Shown here: positions 9,554 through 15,985 of the stretch, one piece after another
How positions within the stretch are numbered: position 1 is the first letter of the stretch
Layout: the number at the start of each line of letters is the position of its first letter
Assembly: GCF_000191885.1 (NCBI RefSeq)
Contig: NZ_AEWI01000210.1
Coordinates: 1 to 37,816, forward strand
Length of the DNA stretch: 37,816 bases
Direction of reading: 5' to 3'
Source of the DNA: Anaerophaga thermohalophila DSM 12881
GTDB taxonomy: Bacteria > Bacteroidota > Bacteroidia > Bacteroidales > Marinilabiliaceae
The notes under the pieces: model-generated
What the model was told of the DNA's origin: nothing
What the model saw: only the letters and a program-made list of their open reading frames with translations
The model's database searches: none
Program-made: the position numbers and the translations under genes

Positions 9554-9593
9554 ATACAAAAGATCGATTGAATTATCGATCGATCTTTTGTAT
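9554..9593. terminator. Bidirectional terminator between converging genes
   Basis: A perfect 15-bp stem, ATACAAAAGATCGAT (9554-9568) and its complement (9579-9593), with a 10-nt loop. It lies 10 bp past the aldolase stop and overlaps the last codons of the cyclophilin gene ending at 9573, so its right arm is also coding. Confidence 0.7.
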
Positions 9594-10895
9594 GATATCT
9601 ATCGTCTTAATACGGATATCATTTACCGGCCTGTTTTCGCCATAAGTCTCAACGGCAGCAATCCTGTCTACCACATCCATACCATCGGTCACTTCTCCAA
9701 AAACCGTATAATCGCCATCAAGATAAGGGGCCCCGCCAACCGTTGTATAAATTTCGCGTTGAGAAGGTGTAAACCGGAATCCCTTTTCTTCTTCTATCTC
9801 ATCAAGCTCCTCATGAGTAAAAACACGCCCCGAGATAATGTAAAACTGCGATCCGTCCGAACGGTTTCCGGGATTTCTGTCCGGTGGTAGTTTTGAAGCA
9901 GCCACGGCGCCTCTTTTGTGAAACCGCGAAGGAACTATTTTTGTAGGCAGATTATATCCGGGTCCCTGCCAGCCTACTATATCGTCTTTACCGGCATATT
10001 TGGAATCGGCAGCCCCGGTTTGTATCAAAAAATCTTTAAGAACCCGGTGCACCAAAAGACTGTCATAGAAATGATCGCTCACCAGTTTAATAAAATTGTC
10101 CCGAAACCTGGGGGTCTCATCATAAAGGCTGATGACGATATTTCCCATTGTGGTTTTTATCCTGAAGCCGGCGACCTTTTCATGAGAAATATAAACCTTA
10201 TCGGTTTTAGTGCGCAAATCCCAGACAGACACCGGCCGGTCGGTTTGTTTCTTCAGCAATGCGGCGATGTGTTCCTGACTTAGAACCACCTTTCGCAGAG
10301 AATCGTTCACCTCCCTTTCCTGCACTATTCCAAGTAATTCGTGATTCAATCTGAATGCAGGTTTACCAGCCCTTAGAATAGCCGGTGCCTCCAGGAAACT
10401 GATTGAATCCATGTCGTGAAAAGCACCCGCAACACCTTTCCGAACATAGAGTTTTCGTGAGGGCCTTCTCAGCGTATAAAGAGAATCGGTTTCTTGCTGA
10501 TTCTCTGTCAGTTTAATATAGTTGGGATTATTCCTTTTAACTTTCAGAATAACCAGGTCAAGATTATGATCGTAAGCAGTGTATCCCCTCACGTCCTTGT
10601 AGTCTTTTGTTCCGGGAGGTGCTATTTTTGCCTTATATGCTCCTTTAATCCACTCCAGATTGGTTACCACCAGGTCGCGATCAATAAAAAACCCAAACCC
10701 TTTTTTCTCTACCCGGTTATAATGATCGAAAGTGTGAATCTCAACCATACCCTTTATATTGGCCTGATAAGAGCCTTTGGGTTGTTGTGTTTGTTCACTC
10801 CTTTTCTGAGGGGACTTGCAACCCGACAAAAAAGAGATCAGAAGGATCAATATGATCGGATTCTTCAATACAAAGTTGAGGTATTTAAACTGCAT
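9573..10895 (-). CDS. Lipoprotein: degenerate trypsin-like domain fused to a cyclophilin
   Basis: A 440-residue predicted lipoprotein (lipobox FLSGC, Cys26). Residues about 45-215 look like an HtrA/trypsin-fold domain: GFGFFIDRDLVVTN (66-79), LDLVILKV (112-119) and AFRLNHELLGIV (180-191) match the usual GSGF.I..G.IVTN, DLAVLK and G.VIGI segments. The catalytic triad is broken. By this alignment the His position is Glu81 and the nucleophile region, normally GNSGGP, reads RAGKP with Ala176; only Asp113 remains. Residues 243-440 are a cyclophilin peptidyl-prolyl isomerase with HRVLKDFLIQTG and GSQFYIISG intact. It probably acts in the periplasm. I start at Met 10895 because it directly precedes the lipoprotein signal; an upstream in-frame Met exists at 10952. 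It is the last of three cyclophilin genes in transcription order. Confidence 0.85.
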   Translation of the reverse strand: MQFKYLNFVLKNPIILILLISFLSGCKSPQKRSEQTQQPKGSYQANIKGMVEIHTFDHYNRVEKKGFGFFIDRDLVVTNLEWIKGAYKAKIAPPGTKDYKDVRGYTAYDHNLDLVILKVKRNNPNYIKLTENQQETDSLYTLRRPSRKLYVRKGVAGAFHDMDSISFLEAPAILRAGKPAFRLNHELLGIVQEREVNDSLRKVVLSQEHIAALLKKQTDRPVSVWDLRTKTDKVYISHEKVAGFRIKTTMGNIVISLYDETPRFRDNFIKLVSDHFYDSLLVHRVLKDFLIQTGAADSKYAGKDDIVGWQGPGYNLPTKIVPSRFHKRGAVAASKLPPDRNPGNRSDGSQFYIISGRVFTHEELDEIEEEKGFRFTPSQREIYTTVGGAPYLDGDYTVFGEVTDGMDVVDRIAAVETYGENRPVNDIRIKTIDIIQKIDR

Positions 10896-10984
10896 AATAA
10901 TATAGAACTTTAGATCCCTGACTCCACTCTTAAAAGTCACTTCCAGGAACAACAGACTTAATTTAAGGTTTACTTAAAAAACCT

Positions 10985-11127
10985 TGAGCTCAGTCTAAAA
11001 AGCATCTTTGCTGCCAAACTCGTTGTTGTTTTAAATTTTTGCATCCTCATTAACAATAAGTTAACTCCTGTACAAAAGTTTAAAACGCTTTGATTTTGAC
11101 AAAAATATGCTTTTTATACTGCACTCA
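10985..11127 (+). repeat. MITE-like element, copy C (143 bp, target duplication ACCT)
   Basis: Begins TGAGCTCAGTCTAAAAAGC and ends TTATACTGCACTCA. It is flanked by ACCT at 10981-10984 and 11128-11131. Same orientation as copy B, with its TATTTTTG box pointing toward the fused cyclophilin gene that starts at 10895. Confidence 0.92.
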
Positions 11128-11154
11128 ACCTTGCACTTCAAAGGGAAAAATTCA

Positions 11155-11232
11155 CTATAACACCCGGAAATAGTAACTCAGCGTCAGTGCGTCTTCGTGT
11201 TCAGGCCTTTTCAGGTAACCATTGTCATTGCG
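11155..11232 (-). pseudogene. Possible 3' remnant of an outer-membrane protein gene
   Basis: On the minus strand, just past the stop of the cyclophilin ending at 11225, one frame reads RNDNGYLKRPEHEDALTLSY and then YFRVL and a stop. The alternation and aromatic C-terminus resemble the last strand of a beta-barrel. It has no start of its own and overlaps the cyclophilin 3' end in another frame. It could be a relic of a gene lost by deletion, or chance. Confidence 0.25.
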
Positions 11233-12040
11233 AAATTTCTTTTATCTCAATAACCACATCGGTAAACGGACGGTCGTTCTTATCGGTCTTTAACGCTGCA
11301 ATCTTGTCAATAACATCAAACCCCTCAACAACTTCGCCGAAAACCGTATATTCTCCGTCCAGGTCGGGCAATCCGCCAATGGTCGTATAAGCCTTTCGTT
11401 GCTCTTCGGAAAACTCGAGATAATCTGACAAGGAATATTCGAAATTGATCTTCTCTTTTATCTCACGCAAAAGCTTATTAAAGGCTCTCGGGTCTTCTTT
11501 TTTGAGTTTTGCCAGTTCTTCTTTACGCGGAAGATAATACTTTCTCTTCAAATCGTTTTTGATGGGAATATTGGTGTTCTTTTCGAGAATATCGAGTTGC
11601 TCATTGGTCCATACTTTTCCCTCTACGATATAAAACTGGGATATATCGGACATCTTGAAATGGTTCGCATCTTCGGGTTGACGGGGCGCACAAATCGCTC
11701 CTTTTTTATGAAAATGGTTGTCACGGAATTCGGCATCAATGTTTACTGCCCCGGTACCATAGCCGATGTGTTTGCCTGGTGGCGCATTTCGCGAATCTGA
11801 GGAACCACCCTGAATAACAAAGTTTTTGATTACTCTGTAAAACAGGGTTCCGTCGAAATGCCCTTTGTTGACCAGTTTCAAAAATTCATTCCTGTGATTG
11901 GGGGTATCGTTGTAAAGTTTCACTTTCATGTTCCCCATGTTGGTATTGATGAGGACATAATGTGTGTATTCCTGAGCAGAAAGCGTTCCTATCGTAAGAA
12001 AAACAACTGTCGCCGTCAGTAGTATTGATAATTTTCGCAT
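11225..12040 (-). CDS. Periplasmic cyclophilin-type peptidyl-prolyl isomerase
   Basis: 271 residues with a cleavable signal peptide (to about residue 22, TLSAQ) and a single cyclophilin domain, so a soluble periplasmic folding catalyst is expected. Core motifs are intact: MGNMKVKLYNDTPNHRNEF, FYRVIKNFVIQGGSSDSR and SQFYIVEGK, ending in GGLPDLDGEYTVFGEV. Compared with a minimal bacterial cyclophilin of about 165 residues it carries a lysine- and glutamate-rich helical insert of about 70 residues (about 145-215), inserted just before the YTTIGG strand. The same insertion site is used in the paralogue upstream. Spacing of about 107 bp from the stop of the upstream paralogue allows cotranscription. 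Confidence 0.93.
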   Translation of the reverse strand: MRKLSILLTATVVFLTIGTLSAQEYTHYVLINTNMGNMKVKLYNDTPNHRNEFLKLVNKGHFDGTLFYRVIKNFVIQGGSSDSRNAPPGKHIGYGTGAVNIDAEFRDNHFHKKGAICAPRQPEDANHFKMSDISQFYIVEGKVWTNEQLDILEKNTNIPIKNDLKRKYYLPRKEELAKLKKEDPRAFNKLLREIKEKINFEYSLSDYLEFSEEQRKAYTTIGGLPDLDGEYTVFGEVVEGFDVIDKIAALKTDKNDRPFTDVVIEIKEISQ

Positions 12041-12147
12041 GGTTTTAAAAAAGTCAAAAGATCATCGGTTTATTCGTTGCCGGTGTTACAGGTCAGGCCG
12101 TCAAAAGCAGACCCTCTTCATCGGGTTACAGGAAAAGTTCACAAAAA

Positions 12148-12981
12148 CTATTCCTCAATGATCGCCATGGTCATTTTTATATCTTTAAGAGGCCGGTCAT
12201 TTTGGTCGGTAGCCACTGCAGCTATAGAGTCGATTACGTTAAGTCCTTCCTCCACTTCCCCAAAAACAGTATAAGCCCCGTCAAGTTGAGGAGTTCCTCC
12301 TATGGTAGAATATGCTACACGAATATTTTCAGGGAAAGAGAAGCTGGCGGAGTCGCCGAGTTCTTCTCTTGCCTTTTGTTCAATCTCATCTATGAGGGAT
12401 TCAAATCCTTCTCTGTCACCTCGTTGGCGCATAGCCATCAGCGAGTCCTGATAAGGATTGAGCATATCAAACATCTTTGACTGAATACGGCGCCTCGAGT
12501 GTTCCTCTTCAATATTGTCGAGTTCCTCTGATGTATATGTCATGCCCTGAACAATATAAAACTGTGACCCGGAAGATTCGCGTTCGGGATTGACCTGATC
12601 ACCCTGCCGTGCAGCGGCCAGAGCACCCTTTTTATGAAAATGTTTGGGGTAATTGATTTCTGCCGGCAATGTATAACCAGGGCCGCCACTTCCCAGCCGT
12701 GTTCTTTCCGTTGCTTCTTTTGATTCCGGATCGCCTCCCTGAATCATGAAACCATCAATGACGCGATGGAAAAGAAGTTGGTCATAATACCCCTCTTCTA
12801 CAAGTTTCAAAAAGTTAGCCCTATGTTTAGGTGTATCTTCATAAAGCCTGACTTTCATATTCCCGTAAGGCGTTTTGATGAGCACTTTCTTTTCAGGCTC
12901 TTCACATGTTACAAAAACGAATCCTAAAGCGATAATTAATATCGAAACAACTGCCTTGCTGTGATTTAAGAGTGAAGTCAT
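12148..12981 (-). CDS. Cyclophilin-type peptidyl-prolyl isomerase, probable lipoprotein
   Basis: 277 residues. A hydrophobic N-terminus leads to FVFVTCEEPEKK; the Cys followed by acidic residues suggests a lipoprotein, although Thr before the Cys is an unusual lipobox residue. The cyclophilin domain is intact, with YGNMKVRLYEDTPKHRANF, FHRVIDGFMIQGGDPESK, GSQFYIVQG and TPQLDGAYTVFGEVEEG. A charged helical insert (about residues 165-225) occupies the same place as in the paralogue at 11225. It is first of the three tandem cyclophilins. A MITE copy begins only 28 bp upstream of the ATG, so its promoter must lie within or beyond that element. Confidence 0.92.
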   Translation of the reverse strand: MTSLLNHSKAVVSILIIALGFVFVTCEEPEKKVLIKTPYGNMKVRLYEDTPKHRANFLKLVEEGYYDQLLFHRVIDGFMIQGGDPESKEATERTRLGSGGPGYTLPAEINYPKHFHKKGALAAARQGDQVNPERESSGSQFYIVQGMTYTSEELDNIEEEHSRRRIQSKMFDMLNPYQDSLMAMRQRGDREGFESLIDEIEQKAREELGDSASFSFPENIRVAYSTIGGTPQLDGAYTVFGEVEEGLNVIDSIAAVATDQNDRPLKDIKMTMAIIEE

Positions 12982-13008
12982 GATTATATAATTTTACAGA
13001 TTAAGTTT

Positions 13009-13150
13009 TGAGCCCGGTCTAAAAAGCATCTTTGTTGCCAAACTCGTTGTTGTTTTAAATTTTGCATCCTCATTAACAGCAAGTTAACTCCGGTACAAAA
13101 ATTTAAAACGCCTTGATTTTGACAAAAATATGCTTTTTATACCGCCCTCA
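13009..13150 (+). repeat. MITE-like element, copy D (142 bp)
   Basis: Begins TGAGCCCGGTCTAAAAAGC and ends TTATACCGCCCTCA. No exact target duplication is seen directly at its ends (GTTT against TGAT). A direct repeat TCATGATTATA does occur on both sides, at 12978-12988 and 13148-13158, the first 20 bp away from the element. Confidence 0.88.
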
Positions 13151-13206
13151 TGATTATAAAATGAGTTTTAAACAGCGGTGTACTCCAGAATTCACAGAAG
13201 AATGGA

Positions 13207-13349
13207 TGAGTGCAGTATAAAAAGCCTTCAAACTGCTGATTTTTACCATTTTTACCCTGACCCCTAAAGGGGAACTGCTAAAAATCAGCAGTTTAAAAAA
13301 GTCCCCTTTAGGGGATTTAGGGGTCAAAAGGCTTTTTAGACTGCACTCA
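13207..13349. repeat. Related 143-bp palindromic element with a different core
   Basis: The ends TGAGTGCAGTATAAAAAGCC and GGCTTTTTAGACTGCACTCA are inverted repeats matching at 21 of 22 positions, and they match the right terminus of the MITE family. The interior is unrelated: AAACTGCTGATTTTT (13230-13244) pairs perfectly with AAAAATCAGCAGTTT, and GACCCCTAAA pairs with TTTAGGGGTC. Total length equals that of the MITE. The flanks TGGA and TAGA are an imperfect target duplication. Confidence 0.85.
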
Positions 13350-13354
13350 TAGAT

Positions 13355-13436
13355 AGGTTTGCCACAATAAGAATATGTATAAATTTTTACATGTGAGTTC
13401 CATCCGACCTTAATTATTAAATTTTATTCGGATGAA
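13355..13436 (+). repeat. Family 2 repeat, 5'-truncated copy
   Basis: Contains GTTTGCCACAATAAGAATATG, ATGTGAGTTCCATCCGACCT and ATTTTATTCGGATGAAA. It lies 5 bp from the end of the palindromic element and lacks the GAAACGAGCATGG end. Confidence 0.7.
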
Positions 13437-13577
13437 AATAATCGGAAGTTAACGGTGGATTAGAAATCCACTCCTAAGGAGGCGCGGATTAACGCTCGGC
13501 TTTGCCGCTTTGCTCTGCAAAGAAATCCGCACCAGCAAAAGAGTTCCCTGTCTTTATTCAGATTCTTCTTTTGTATT
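13437..13577. other. Spacer with two small hairpins, no gene
   Basis: Inverted repeats GTGGATT/AATCCAC (13455-13471) and GCGGATT/AATCCGC (13484-13530) are present. The second encloses repeated GCTTTGCC/CTTTGC motifs. They look like extragenic palindromic sequence. Confidence 0.45.
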
Positions 13578-13578
13578 T

Positions 13579-13675
13579 ATGAAACGAGCATGACAAGGTT
13601 TGTCACAAAAGAACATGTATAAGTTCTTGCATGCGAGTTCCATCAGACCAATAACTTAGACGAATACTGATGAAC
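13579..13675 (+). repeat. Family 2 repeat, near-complete copy
   Basis: TGAAACGAGCATGACAAGGT, GAACATGTATAAGTTCTTGC, TGCGAGTTCCATCAGACC and AATAACTTAGACGAATACTG. The dyad AGAAC..GTTCT (here GAACATGTATAAGTTC) is fully preserved. Confidence 0.8.
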
Positions 13676-13682
13676 CACGCAG

Positions 13683-13713
13683 AAAAAAAGCCGGTCAGAT
13701 CAATTCTGCCGGC
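13683..13713 (-). terminator. Intrinsic terminator of tRNA-Val
   Basis: On the minus strand a GCCGG...CCGGC stem is followed directly by TTTTTTT. It begins 4-5 bp past the 3' end of the tRNA. Confidence 0.75.
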
Positions 13714-13717
13714 CTTG

Positions 13718-13792
13718 TGGGTTGTACTGGATTCGAACCAGTGACCCCTACCCTGTCAAGGTAATGCTCTAAACCAACTGAGCTAACAACCC
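13718..13792 (-). tRNA. tRNA-Val (anticodon GAC)
   Basis: 75 nt on the minus strand. The acceptor arms GGGTTGT and ACAACCC pair fully, with an A discriminator and no encoded CCA. The D arm is GCTCAGTTGGTTTAGAGC and the T arm ACTGGTTCGAATCCAGT. The anticodon stem TTACC/GGTAG closes the loop TTGACAG, giving anticodon GAC (Val, GUC/GUU codons). A promoter-like box lies upstream and a terminator immediately downstream, so it is a single-gene unit. Confidence 0.95.
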
Positions 13793-13806
13793 CTGATTTG
13801 GTTCTG

Positions 13807-13814
13807 CAAAAATA
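13807..13814 (-). promoter_or_regulatory. Probable -7 promoter box of tRNA-Val
   Basis: Minus strand TATTTTTG matches TAnnTTTG exactly and lies 14 bp upstream of the mature 5' end, leaving a short leader. The nearest upstream TTTG is only 13 bp away, so the -33 element is poor. Confidence 0.45.
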
Positions 13815-14085
13815 TAAAATTTTAAAACAAAAAAAGGCCCGATGGGAACCGAACCTTCTTTTTTGGATTTTCTGATTTAAGGGAAAGGCTGAACTTTCTG
13901 GTTGCAAATATAGACATTTTTTAACAGACGCAAGTTTTAAGTGGAAATATTTTTACAGAAAATGATAAATATTTGTACTTTTTTATCAGGAAAATAACTT
14001 TAAGGCCGGACAAAAGGGCTGTTAATAAACTTTAACAACCGGTTTTAAATGATATCGACCTGTAAAATTTCAGGTATCAGATAAA

Positions 14086-14228
14086 TGAGCCCGGTCTAAA
14101 AAGCATCTATGTTGCCAAACTCATTGTGGTTTTAAATTTTTGGATTCTCATTAACAAGGCGATAACTCGTGTACAAAAATTTAAAACGCCTTGATTTTGA
14201 CAAAAATATGCTTCTTATGCCGCACTCA
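14086..14228 (+). repeat. MITE-like element, copy E (143 bp, target duplication TAAA)
   Basis: The most diverged full copy: TGAGCCCGGTCTAAAAAGC at the left, CTTATGCCGCACTCA at the right, with substitutions in the centre (GGATTCTCATTAACAAGGCG). It is flanked by TAAA at 14082-14085 and 14229-14232. It lies between tRNA-Val and the DoxX gene. Confidence 0.9.
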
Positions 14229-14236
14229 TAAATCAT

Positions 14237-14302
14237 TAAAAAAAACCAAGTTCTTTCAAGCAAGCGGCCGTCCGGCTATGCCGCATGCCTGCAAGAACTT
14301 GG
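14237..14302 (-). terminator. Strong intrinsic terminator of the DoxX gene
   Basis: On the minus strand CCAAGTTCTT pairs with AAGAACTTGG, enclosing a second stem (GCATGCGGC against GCCGCTTGC). It is followed by eight or more T residues. It starts about 100 bp past the stop at 14401. Confidence 0.75.
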
Positions 14303-14400
14303 GCAATAATATTCTGAATCAATATTATCCGAAAAAAATGCCGTTGCGCAAAGAAATTCCTGAAATTTAACGGGCGAGCATTATGATCCTTTTTATAATA

Positions 14401-14817
14401 TCATCCGCGACCGAAGTAAGCATCAACAGAGTACTTACCCGATCCTAAAAAGAATAGTCCGGCAAAACCCAAAAAATACAATAAGGCGAACTCTTTACTT
14501 GCTCCACCGCTTGCTGCAAATAACGGATCCGCCAAATGAACGGTTAAGACTGCAACTGCCATGGTAATCATTAAAGGAATAGATGCCAATCTGGTTCTCA
14601 GTCCAATCAGTATCATGATTCCGGCAATAAATTCGGCCAGCATTGCCAGTGTCAGGTTAATTGCCGGGCTGATCCCGAAAAGAGCCGGGAATTGAACGTT
14701 TCCGGACAGGAGCATTTGTAACTTGCCCAGTCCATGACCAAATACAATAAAAAATCCAAAACCAAGACGTAATATCAATGCCGCAAGGTCTTTTTCGTTT
14801 TTGAATAATGTTCTCAT
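14401..14817 (-). CDS. DoxX-family small membrane protein
   Basis: 138 residues with four predicted membrane helices (about 13-33, 50-72, 75-96 and 108-125). It has the DoxX pattern RLGFGFFIVFGHGLGKLQ in helix 1 and AEFIAGIMILIGLRTRLAS before helix 3. DoxX proteins are inner-membrane proteins linked in some bacteria to redox or thiosulfate:quinone chemistry; most are of unknown role and no partner is adjacent here. It stands alone, closed by a strong terminator, with gene debris upstream. Identity to the family is fairly safe; function is not. Confidence 0.85.
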   Translation of the reverse strand: MRTLFKNEKDLAALILRLGFGFFIVFGHGLGKLQMLLSGNVQFPALFGISPAINLTLAMLAEFIAGIMILIGLRTRLASIPLMITMAVAVLTVHLADPLFAASGGASKEFALLYFLGFAGLFFLGSGKYSVDAYFGRG

Positions 14818-14880
14818 AATATTCTTGTTTTGTTAGAAATGTTTTTCTAAAAACCTGAAAAAAGAGAATTTGTTCAAAAA

Positions 14881-15622
14881 CTATTCAATCCATACTTTAT
14901 CCAATCGAAAGTTCACTTCTCTGTACGATCTGTTCAGTAACGAAACCTGAATAGATTCAATGGCATCAATGCTGAAATGAAGGGAAGTGTCTGTATCTGC
15001 ATAAAATGGCAAAAAGGAGGGGAAAGAGATCTGTTATGGCCGCATAAAGGAATACCACATCGTTGACACCCTTTTGTAAGGGCTTCCCGCTTTCATCGAC
15101 CCAAACTTTCAATTTGTCTGCCTCCCCGGGCGTTTTACGCGCAGCAGATGTAACTACCTCATTGTTTACATAGCCTTTGGCCGTAATTTCGCCAGGTTCA
15201 AAAGACAGAAGTTTAAAAGTAAACGGCGGATGTTTCAGATGTGTACTGATGCGATCGCTGTCCGGCTTTTGTCTGCCAAGAGATTTCCCGTTAACCAGCA
15301 ATTCAACCTCATCGCAGTTGCTGTAAACTTTAACATCAGTAAAAGAGGGATCATTATAAAAGTTGGCTATTTCAATAAAAGGGCTGTAGAATTCTTCATT
15401 TACTTCAGGCTTAATATCGGCCTGGCTTTTATAGAAATAACAGGCAAACTTCGGAAGTCTGAAAATATCCATAATTCCCGAGGCCTCTATATCAGAAGCA
15501 TACCCCCGGTTGTAGTCAAACATGAGCCAGTTGGCATCACCGCAGGCCGGCCCCTGCAGATTGCTGTTGTGCGCTTCCTGATAATTGAGGGCCTGTGCCT
15601 CTTCCTGAAAAAAGTAATGTCG
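14881..15622 (-). pseudogene. 5'-truncated, frame-disrupted GH2-family glycosidase remnant
   Basis: Reading leftward from about 15622 the frame gives HYFFQEEAQALNYQEAHNSN, GPACGDANWLMFDYNRGY and SGIMDIFRLPKFACYFYKSQ. These are characteristic of the end of the catalytic barrel of GH2 beta-galactosidase/glucuronidase-type enzymes. The C-terminal domain follows, with VYSNCDEVELLVNGKSLG and PPFTFKLLSFEPGEITAKGY. The first 60% or more of the gene is missing. After VNDVVFLYAAITD the frame runs out at 14966. A different frame then carries a protein-like tail (FYADTDTSLHFSIDAIES, RLDKVWIE, stop at 14881), showing a second frameshifting deletion. No start codon or promoter remains. It may once have been a PUL enzyme. 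Confidence 0.8.
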
Positions 15623-15904
15623 CTTGTTGAAAGAAATGTTGAAAATCCCGACTTCTCAGTAGATATGATCAGTGAGACCCTGGGAATGAGCAGTACCCAC
15701 CTTTACCGGAAACTCAAAGCCATAACCGGGCAATCCACTCGCGATATCATCAACAACTACCGCATGCAAAAGGCTGCCAACATGCTCAAAAACAAAGATG
15801 GAAACATTACCGAAATAATGTATGCCGTCGGTTATACCAGTTTATCAAGTTTCTCCAAAAGTTTTAAGGCCAAGTTCGGTGTGTCGCCGAAGGGGTATAA
15901 ATGA
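15602..15904 (+). pseudogene. 5'-truncated AraC-type DNA-binding domain of an HTCS-like regulator
   Basis: About 100 codons encode FLKKVMSLVERNVENPDFSV, ETLGMSSTHLYRKLKAITG, IINNYRMQKAANMLKN and VGYTSLSSFSKSFKAKFGVS. This is the C-terminal HTH_18 domain as found at the end of Bacteroidota hybrid two-component regulators (HTCS). The sensor, kinase and receiver parts are absent. Its 5' end meets the 5'-truncated GH2 gene on the other strand, within 15602-15622. The frame stays open further left to 15230, but that part is antisense to the GH2 domain. The stop codon TGA (15902-15904) coincides with the TGAG end of a decayed MITE copy. Presumably nonfunctional. Confidence 0.8.
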
Positions 15905-15940
15905 GTTTGACAAAAATATGCTTTTATATCGTACCCATCA
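15902..15940 (+). repeat. Internally deleted, decayed MITE copy (H)
   Basis: TGAG is joined directly to TTTGACAAAAATATGCTTTT, then TATCGTACCCATCA. This looks like the left tip fused to the last 35 bp of the family, with the middle lost. Confidence 0.6.
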
Positions 15941-15985
15941 ATAAAACCCTCTGAACAAGATATACTTAATGACCTCTTCCCGGCT

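Noticed and set aside
12978..13158. TCATGATTATA on both sides of MITE copy D as a target duplication
   Set aside because: The left repeat is 20 bp away from the element and includes the cyclophilin start codon; other copies have 4-bp duplications directly at their ends, so this is probably chance.
15230..15904. A 224-codon + strand frame ending in an AraC domain
   Set aside because: Its first 124 codons are antisense to a clear GH2 domain, so it is not one protein; only the part from about 15602 shows real homology.
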